DNA from: Lumbricus terrestris
Lineage: Eukaryota > Annelida > Clitellata > Crassiclitellata > Lumbricidae
DNA length: 64,000 bases
Reading direction: 5' to 3'
Assembly: GCA_949752735.1 (NCBI GenBank)
Contig: OX457037.1
Span: 434,001-498,000 of the forward strand
Shown: piece by piece, positions 57,220-64,000 of the stretch
Layout: each line of letters starts with the position of its first letter
Numbering within the stretch: position 1 is the stretch's first letter
Position numbers and translations under genes: made by a program
The notes under the pieces: generated by a model
The model's input: the letters and a program-made list of their open reading frames with translations, nothing else
What the model was told of the DNA's origin: nothing
Databases searched by the model: none

Positions 57220-57600
57220 TTTGGGAGTTATAAAACGCCTTTCACAGTACAACCTAATCAGAGGCCCTTCCAGTGCGAAGAGCTCCTGGAAAAAGAAAAG
57301 TTTTAAGACAACGGTCGGAAAAAGTAAAGCCTCCAGATAAAATCTGAGCACGAATAACGGTAGGAACGTCATTCCACAGTAAAGGGCAGACAGAGGCAAA
57401 GGCACGATGTTGGGCTGTGGCAGTCCGAGATCGTGGTACAAGAAGAACTCAATAGCAATAGAATTAGCTACACCAACTGAGGTAATTTCGTTTGCTGGCA
57501 CGGTTAGAGAGGGACTCACTCTTGCGATGAAGGCGGAATTGATCCACAGATAGCGAAGTTTGTATAAATTAAGGAAATATCGATGCCTTCTGTACAAATT
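57220..57600 (-). mobile_element. LINE 3' relic in gene B intron 2
   Basis: The minus strand carries a GVWNDVP-like region near 57360-57380 and FYLEALLF...LKLFFFQEL, with an end resembling GCCTCTGATTAGG...AAAGGCGTTTTATAA. It looks like a decayed LINE C-terminus and tail. No match in gene A's intron. Confidence 0.4.
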
Positions 57601-57966
57601 GCTTATTGCCCTAGTTTAGTCAGCAATTATTATAGTCAGTATGTTGCAGAAGTATTCTAGTTGTAGGCTACATCTGCTCACAAGTGTACGTGCGCAAACA
57701 CACCTGCAGCCTACATCTAGCTGGTCTCTGCCCAGATAATTACTTTCATGTATTCATTTATCGTATGCATATTGCAAGCACAGTTTTCATTTGACTTTGA
57801 CCATATTATAATATGCATTCAATCCACATATTTCAATTGCGTCCTTTTAATCACACTGCTAAGACACGAGCTGCAGTTCATTTGAAATTACTGCAAACAT
57901 CTTCTCAGTGAAATTGCTTTCAAAATTTAGACAAGAATAATCTGAAAGACTCTGGTCTCAAACAGC

Positions 57967-58335
57967 CAGTGGAGACGCCAAGATTTCAGTTTTGGGGCTG
58001 AATTTGCGGGAGAAAATTTTCCGTTTTCAGACGACAAAATTTCTGACGACCTCATGTTTAGTCATCGGCCCGAAATCTCAAGAAAATTTTTCATTTCGGC
58101 CGTCAAAATTTCTGTCGACCTTTTTTTAGTCGTTTGGTCGAAATCTTGAGGAAATGGTCCTTTTTTATATCCGCCAAACTGTCTGGCAAACCTCATGCGT
58201 ATCTTTACGGTTATTTTTTAGTGGGGGGGGGCTAAAGGGGTTAATCGTGCAAATAAACTGTATGTCATTCTTACTTGGGAACAAATGGATGGCCTTTCTA
58301 GGGGGCTTAGCCCCTAGCCCCTCCTAGCGCCGCTG
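57967..58335. mobile_element. hAT MITE in gene B intron 2
   Basis: Starts CAGTGGAGACGCCAAGA and ends TCCTAGCGCCGCTG. CAAACAGC is present on both sides (57959-57966, 58339-58346) with three extra bases before the right copy. Unit A has the empty site near 35091-35105 (CTCAAGCATCGTAATAA). Same family as 31982-32289. Confidence 0.8.
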
Positions 58336-58427
58336 TTGCAAACAGCATAATTAATTTATTCTGTCAATGCATTCTCAACATAATAATTATTTCTTGAACG
58401 AAGCTAGTCAGAAAACCATTTACTTAC

Positions 58428-58754
58428 GTATAACAACAACCTTCACCGCGGCAGCCGCAGTCTTGTTGTTGTCTGGAAAGTACACGTAGTACACTCCAGC
58501 AGTCGATATTGGACCGTCAGTGTTATTTGTGGTAGCGATGCGTATGATTAGACCGGATTGATTAAACGCGTAGAGTCCCGTTAGAGTTGGATCAACAGTT
58601 CCGTTAAAATCAGTGATGTCAATCTGCGCTGTTGCCTTTGAAGTTGGTCGAACCGTCCACCTCTCACCATCTGATCCGCAGCTTAGAATCGTATCCTCTG
58701 TTCCCTCGTAAACGACGATGTTTTCAAGGGAATTCACACACTGTTCCAACGCAA
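58428..58754 (-). CDS. Gene B exon 2: first Ig-like domain
   Basis: 327 nt, phase 1-1, acceptor TTCCTTATACAG, donor GTAAGT. VALEQCVNSLENIVVYEG, ILSCGSDGERW and AGVYYVYFPD are retained. A segment around ATAQIDITDFNGTVD and an Ala-rich insertion near the end differ from gene A. Val again replaces the F-strand cysteine. Confidence 0.8.
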
Positions 58755-59739
58755 CTGTATAAGGAAACAATTATTGAGATGCATGATAGTTTACGATCTA
58801 CAATCTAAATTGCAGTGTCTTTCAAAATAATATAAATACTGGTTCCATAGGAAATAAATTAAAGACGCCACACACAAAGGTATGAAAGACACGAAGAAAA
58901 GAGCAGGACCGTGAGAGGTCAATGCTTTAAAATGAGAACACTTTAAACGATCTAATCATCAGAGTATTTCAAATAGGGACAATAATTAAGAGAGTGCTGG
59001 GCATCCTTCCACAGCTGGGATTTTATGTACTCTTTGCATTACTGTAGCGTCATCCGCAACTTTAAACGTTTTCTATTCAATTTCGGCCAAATTCTATGAC
59101 AAATGCCCGCTGAGAAGTCATCCTACCTCTCCCATCATTGCATATTCGCTGTCATTCAAACAATAATGGTCTAACTAATATATTTTTTGCAAAGATGATG
59201 CTTTATTTGGTCCTAAAGCTTTGTTTTCATAAATATTCATTCCTGCGTTCCTGCATTAGGCTAATCACTTGACCTACTCTTAAATCCTGTGTCAAGTATG
59301 TCCATACTTTTTTAAGTTCTTGAAAGGCTTCAACTTTCATAATATTGACATTCGGGGTTTTATGTACTAAATAGGCTAGGTAAATGATATTCATTTCCTC
59401 TTGCGTGTGTCTTTGCTACAACAGTCATAATTATAACCCTCATCTTCCGGACCATTTGCTTCTAACAACGAATTAGGAGAGAACCAGGAAAATACATCTG
59501 GTAACTGTATCTTTTCACACTTTCAAAAGGGTTGAAATATTGACGCTCCATTGTTTTTGTTTTTGTTAAAGTTAGTTAAATTAAATTATTTCATAGAATG
59601 AGAGATTTCGTAGACACACGACGGATTACCAATTTAGCAGTTGTGTTATAAAATTATTATCAAACTAAACAGTCAGAGCGATTACTTTAGCGTTTCTTTG
59701 GTGCATAAAATAGGTCTAGACAAACTGTAGACTACGCAC

Positions 59740-59809
59740 CTTTTCCGAAAGATATTATCATCAAAACAGTTGCTACTGTTAATAATGAATTCCTGCTTTG
59801 GTCGACCAT
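59740..59809 (-). CDS. Gene B exon 1: signal peptide
   Basis: 70 nt from ATG at 59809 to donor GTGCGTAG, phase 1, encoding MVDQSRNSLLTVATV and a hydrophobic core as in gene A. Confidence 0.8.
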
Positions 59810-60262
59810 GTTGACCAGAGAAGTTATGTTGCGAAAGGTTTCCTCGTCAAAATCCCTTTCACTCTATAATTACAAAAGACGAAAGAATTAGCAATTAAAA
59901 CGTAGAATAAGACGAATGATTTTTGTTGACGGATTAAATAAAATGATTGCTAATGAGTTTCCGTTTCTAAAGACGAGATCCCTGTGCTGTTAGCAAAACA
60001 ATTTGACAAAACAACTGAGGCCCACGACCATAGACATCTTTGCAAGAGACTTTCTTTTGCGTAAGCAGACACTTTGGTAAACAAATAAAACGTTATCTAT
60101 CAATAATATTGGCTGCGAATAACACATTAAAGTAAATTACACGGATATCTTTTCCGTCGTTAACTCTGTTCTGATGATCAGAAGCATCTCCTGGCTACCA
60201 TGGTTGCTTCACTCCTTCTCTTCCTATCCTTAGAGATATTCAATTGCTCCAGAGTATAGTAG

Positions 60263-60286
60263 TCAGTAGAGAAGAACAAACTTCAT
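60263..60286 (-). other. Conserved seven-codon upstream ORF, gene B leader
   Basis: MKFVLLY and stop, same sequence context as 38298-38321. The frame is open further upstream, so in B this could be the end of a longer open stretch. Confidence 0.3.
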
Positions 60287-60500
60287 GGTAACACTCAGAC
60301 ATGAACTGAACCATCGACTAAACTGAATCTCAAGCAAGTCGTCAAATATACTTAATAAAATCTTTTGTTGGTTAGTAGGAAGTGCGGGCTGTTGCTGTGG
60401 TTTTGTGCTTTGGTTTACAGAAAAAAAGTGGCAGGTTGTATGCAAAGACTCGGTCAGGCAGTCATTCTTCTGCATTGACTTTGATGAGTTATGCCTTTGC

Positions 60501-60508
60501 TATTTATA
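60501..60508 (-). promoter_or_regulatory. TATA box candidate, gene B
   Basis: Minus-strand GATATAAATAG about 690 bases upstream of the start codon, the same string as for gene A. Confidence 0.5.
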
Positions 60509-60959
60509 TCTAGTCTACGAGTCTACAAATCTACGAATAAATTTTTTATGAGGCGGATTTCAGAGCAGCTTGACCAGTCTTCCGCCTACCTTTATCCCCT
60601 CATCCACTTCCCCTTAACGTTTCCCGTCTAATATGGGAAACGTGTAATGCTGGCATCTTTTGAAGATTATAATTCCTGCTCGTGCAAGGATCATCTTGCC
60701 GTGAGGAAGTTGAGTAGGACGTCTATGCCCTGGATTTATTTATATTGGAATAAGTTGATGAGTGCGTTAAGACGAATAGAAAGTGTAATGGCGGGAGACA
60801 GGTAACTGACTAATATGTATTCTATAAATAGAACAGAATCGATGGGAGTACCCTGAACCGGGAAAAAAGAAAGAGGAGTAGGACAAGGCTGCAAGCTGTC
60901 CCCGAAATCATTAAATTTTAATATCTACATATTAGACGGGAAACGTTAATGGGAAGTGG

Positions 60960-61720
60960 ATGAGGGGATAAAGGTAGGCGGAAGACTGGTCAAGCTGCTC
61001 TGAAATTCGCAGAAGATCAAACAATGTTTAACCAGTAAAGAAGGATTACAAGGAATGATGGATCGATTATGACATGAAAGTAAATAGAAGGCTATGAAGA
61101 AAACAAAGGGAGGTGAATTTAAACAGTAAAGATTGCGTTAAATGGAGAGGATATAGAACAAGTCGAGAAATTCTGCTACTCAGGAATGTGGTCACATGTT
61201 ATGCAAGTGCCCTGTGGAAATAAAAAGAACAGTCATTGCAAAAAGAAGCATTCTACAAAAGAGGAGAACTCTTCAGAATAGAACTAAATAAGAACTTTGA
61301 AAAAGAGAATTGTCAAGACGGTGGTGTGGAGTGTATTCTTGTATGGATCGGAAATGTTTAAAAATGAGGAACGAAGGTAATTATAAGAAGATTGGAAGCT
61401 TTTGAAAATGTGAATTTGGTGCAGAATGGAAAGAGTCGGTTGAAGGGAACACTAGACGAATGAGGAGAATCTACAGATTCTGGTGGGAGATAACGGGTGA
61501 ATGCTGGGGACAATACGAGGACGGTAGATAAACTGAGAGGTGAAACCATAGTAAGAGAAATCATAGAAGGAAGAATGGAGAGGGAAAAGACACGAGGAAG
61601 ACCAAGAACGATGCTACTGGACTGGATGATGACAAAGAACGCTACAGAGGGCTAAAAGAGAAGCACTGAATAGAGATGAGTGACATCGTTGGACAATGGA
61701 CATAGAAATCTGACTGAGGA
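60960..61720 (+). pseudogene. Decayed LINE reverse transcriptase, unit B copy
   Basis: Same relic as 40060-40700, somewhat longer. Pieces like LNGEDIEQVEKFCYSGMW, KRTVIAKRSIL and RGRPRTMLLDWMM appear in changing frames. Dead, and shared by both duplication units. Confidence 0.7.
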
Positions 61721-61974
61721 CAGAGAACGACATATGATCTACTGCAACAGTTCGGATGTTGGTTACACGCTGTTAGTTTCACATAAAGAACGAGGCAGCG
61801 ATATAAGCCAACACCCTGCATTGTGTGTCGTCATATACGAGTTCAGCAAATGAGTCCGTCTTCAACTAATAGTACAAGGGCAAAATTGTAGCCGCTTGCA
61901 AGTTGTGGCCTTCAAATGCGCCTGATGATAAAAATTAAAGGCGCAAGCATGCTGTCATATCTCATTCTATATTA

Positions 61975-62525
61975 TGTATGACTAGCTCGGCTACCCGGCG
62001 TTGCCCCGGAAATTTAGGATTCGACACTCTCCCGACCACAACCCCACCACACTGCAACACACACCCATCCCACCCCACAACACCCCACCACACTGCAACA
62101 CACACACACCCATCCCACCCCACCACACAACGACCTCCGCCTGAACACCATCCGTGAAATTTGTGTTTTCGGGAAAATTCCCCTCCAACCCCACCCCTCA
62201 CCCACACCACACCCCACCACACCAACCTTCACCATTACACCACCCGTGAAATTAGGGTTTTCTGGAAAAGTCCCCCACCCCACTCCACCAGCCCCATTCC
62301 TATCCCCACCCAACCCCCATTCACCCCACCCAACCACCGGCTGAAAAAGTAACGAAAATGAGGGTTTTGCCCACACCCTGGTCCCCATGGTGGCAGAGAT
62401 TCGCGAACTCCTCCACTGGGTGTTCCATGTTTCCGATACGGAAAGGTGCTAGAATGTCGAAATGCATCCCCGTCAAACAGACAGACACACATAATCTTCT
62501 CTTTGTTTATATAGATTTCGGTGTG
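61975..62525. mobile_element. Transposon fragment with CCCACCCC-rich interior
   Basis: Begins GACTAGCTCGGCTACCCGGCGTTGCC and ends with AAACAGACAGACACACATAAT plus TTTATATAGATTT, a terminus type seen in dispersed invertebrate repeats. The middle (62030-62340) is low-complexity CCACACCCC sequence. The minus-strand Gly-rich frames across it are artefacts. A related inverted piece lies at 34790-34890. Confidence 0.45.
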
Positions 62526-62632
62526 GTTTAAACTTGCAGAAGCTCTCGAGTTGATAGACATTGTGAAGAGGGCATCGGACACTTACGGGCATTGAGCCCA
62601 CGGTTGATGATGATGATTATGATGTGTATATG

Positions 62633-62845
62633 TTATTCTTTTGTTTGTATGTTCACTTGTTGCAGCGCCTCTTCAATATTACTATTCAGATGCGCTCCCA
62701 ACTACAGCAAGGACACTGCATCGGAGTTTGACGACGAATCGCTCACAAATTTTCGAGTGAAGGGTTTGCCCAAGGTACTTACACAGCGGCTTGAGTTGGT
62801 AGGCAATGAACTGTCCCACTAAACGACAGCGCCCCGCAAAGTATG
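62633..62845 (-). mobile_element. tRNA-derived SINE, degraded
   Basis: On the minus strand it has GCGGGGCGCTGTCGTTTAGTGG (degraded head), TACCTTGGGCAAACCC (body), and TTGGGAGCGCATCTGAATAG...TTGAAGAGGCGCTGCAACAAG (tail). It aligns with the SINE at 51397-51604 over body and tail. Confidence 0.7.
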
Positions 62846-62965
62846 TATTGTAAGTGTATGAATGTATGTATGCATGTAAGTATGTACGTATGTATGTATG
62901 TATGTATGTATGTATGTATGTATTGTATGTATATATGTGATGTATGTATGTGTGCATGTATGTAT
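62846..62965. repeat. (ATGT)n microsatellite
   Basis: Imperfect ATGT array, the unit B counterpart of 45674-45770. ORFs across it are artefacts. Confidence 0.85.
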
Positions 62966-63360
62966 GCACCTATGCATGCATGTGTGAGCGCATGTATGCA
63001 TGTGTCAATGTATGTGTGTGTAGGCCTACGTCACAATACCTGCGTGTGTGCATGCGTATGTGGATCTTGCCATAAAGCTCGTAACATAAAGATTGTAAAA
63101 TAGGCCAACCTGTAATTCACATAGAATGCGGTGACATCTTGAAAAAAACACCGCTTTGTTGAAGTACGATGCTTGACTTGCACAATGACATATGAATACG
63201 TTGATATTATAATTTACACTGCAGGTCTGACAATCTTGCAATCTTATGGCGCCGCAAACAACAACATGATAATTATTTAGGTCAACAATTATTATTCTGT
63301 ATAATTAATATCATACGTAGCACTTTGGATTCACTCTTTCATCCTTGATTCCTTGATGAT

Positions 63361-64000
63361 CACATTATTTATCTTTGATTTATTACGTGCAATATTTCTT
63401 TCTTAAACATTAAGTTGGAATATTTTTAGTAAGCTTATGATTGGCGACAAAACAATAATTTCTTTATTTATTTTAAAACAAGTAATTTTATAATATTCTT
63501 AAAAAACGTCATAAGTACACGTAGCCTATCTCCGGAGATAACTGATTGTTTTGGCCTGAACCTGGGGCGACGAAGTTGATTCAGGAATCAAGACGCTCTC
63601 GATAGGTAAACATTGACATTGAAGGAATGCATGACACGACTTTCCGTTATCATCCATATAATATAAAGAAAAGTAGATCTATGTATGTAGCCTAACTAAC
63701 TATGTTCCACAAAAACATTATTTTGATTGCTCCCAAATTTCCACAAATACTTCTTAACACCCTGTGTAAAGATTTCAGATTACCCCCGGTTTCAGATTAC
63801 CCCACGCACACTAGATTTGCATCATTCATCGCCTTTATTGCGCTAAAAATCATTAAAAATGATCCCGCTTCTTGTTCTGCTCTCAAGATTTTCATCCGTC
63901 TTCGTCCTTCGTGGTTTGTTATCAATATTTTCATCCGTAAGTTCCGTAACTAAAATACTAATCACCGTTAAAGGCATTACGCCTATAATTTATTATAAGT
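63361..64000. other. Unassigned end of window
   Basis: Beyond the recognisable end of unit homology. The plus frame 63702-63953 has no recognisable features and no supported gene is present. Confidence 0.35.

Larger units (their letters stand above)
52256..59809 (-). other. Gene B: Ig-mucin type I membrane receptor (six coding exons)
   Basis: Exons 5' to 3': 59809-59740, 58754-58428, 56963-56649, 56256-55387, 53330-53186, 52469-52256. The spliced frame is 1941 nt (about 646 residues). Exon order, phases and splice sites are those of gene A. Exons 1, 3, 5 and 6 have identical lengths. The mucin exon is less than a third as long. Introns are compact (intron 2 is 1.46 kb against 12.9 kb in A). 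No stop or frameshift was found, so both copies look functional. The likely product is a cell-surface glycoprotein, and ligand and role are unknown. Confidence 0.8.
48550..63360. repeat. Tandem segmental duplication, unit B
   Basis: Collinear with unit A. It holds gene B, the RT relic and the distal TGTA array. Insertions specific to B are the LINE at 48663-51288, the SINE at 51397-51604, the LINE end at 51845-52215, LINE relics in introns, and the hAT MITE at 57967-58335. Confidence 0.8.

Noticed and set aside
62014..62388. Gly/Trp/Val-rich minus ORFs
   Set aside because: They are translations of CCACACCCC low-complexity sequence inside a repeat.
62843..63103. Met/Tyr/Cys/Val-rich ORFs
   Set aside because: They are translations of the ATGT microsatellite.

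Overview
This is eukaryotic nuclear DNA: genes are split by GT-AG introns, coding density is low, and non-LTR, LTR and DNA transposons, tRNA-derived SINEs and microsatellites are abundant. The AT-rich background, the frequent dispersed AGGCCTA motif and the mix of CR1/L2-like LINEs, hAT elements and SINEs suggest a marine invertebrate deuterostome, possibly an echinoderm. That assignment is inference. No ribosomal, organellar or bacterial genes are visible.

The main result is a tandem pair of minus-strand genes of one architecture. Each has a signal-peptide exon, two immunoglobulin-like exons of about 105 codons, one large Thr/Ser/Pro mucin exon, a transmembrane exon and a cytoplasmic-tail exon. 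All splice junctions are in compatible phase (1,1,1,1,2). Gene A (exons between 37860 and 14874) would encode about 1313 residues and gene B (59809 to 52256) about 646. I do not recognise the family. It looks like a type I Ig-mucin surface receptor, analogous in layout only to vertebrate TIM-type proteins. The pair lies in a tandem segmental duplication (unit A about 14.56-46.1 kb, unit B about 48.55-63.36 kb). The introns, a decayed reverse transcriptase and the distal flank also align, and each copy serves as an empty-site control for insertions in the other.

Layout. 1-4.1 kb: palindromic MITE-like elements and LINE relics. 4.1-9.75 kb: inverted-repeat arms of about 460 bp around an apparently intact hAT-like transposon (transposase 5245-7539, 8-bp target duplication) and a GC-rich ORF of unknown nature. 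10.4-13.1 kb: a non-coding TA-targeting DNA element carrying a SINE. 14.1-14.5 kb: a hAT MITE. 14.9-37.9 kb: gene A. Its 12.9-kb intron 2 holds a 7.65-kb LTR retrotransposon with identical LTRs that encodes only Gag, whose ORF starts inside the LTR. The same intron holds a LINE split by a hAT element that is itself split by a hAT MITE, and a second hAT MITE. 38-48.5 kb: promoter candidate for gene A, decayed transposons, microsatellites and a perfect double hairpin. 48.6-52.2 kb: a nearly complete LINE reverse transcriptase, a SINE and a LINE 3' end, all inserted in unit B only. 52.2-59.8 kb: gene B. 60-64 kb: promoter candidate for gene B, RT relic, SINE and microsatellite.

The two Ig-mucin genes are the only plausible host genes seen. 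All other recognisable coding sequence belongs to transposable elements. Exon ends were deduced from conserved splice sites and agreement between the two copies, without transcript data.
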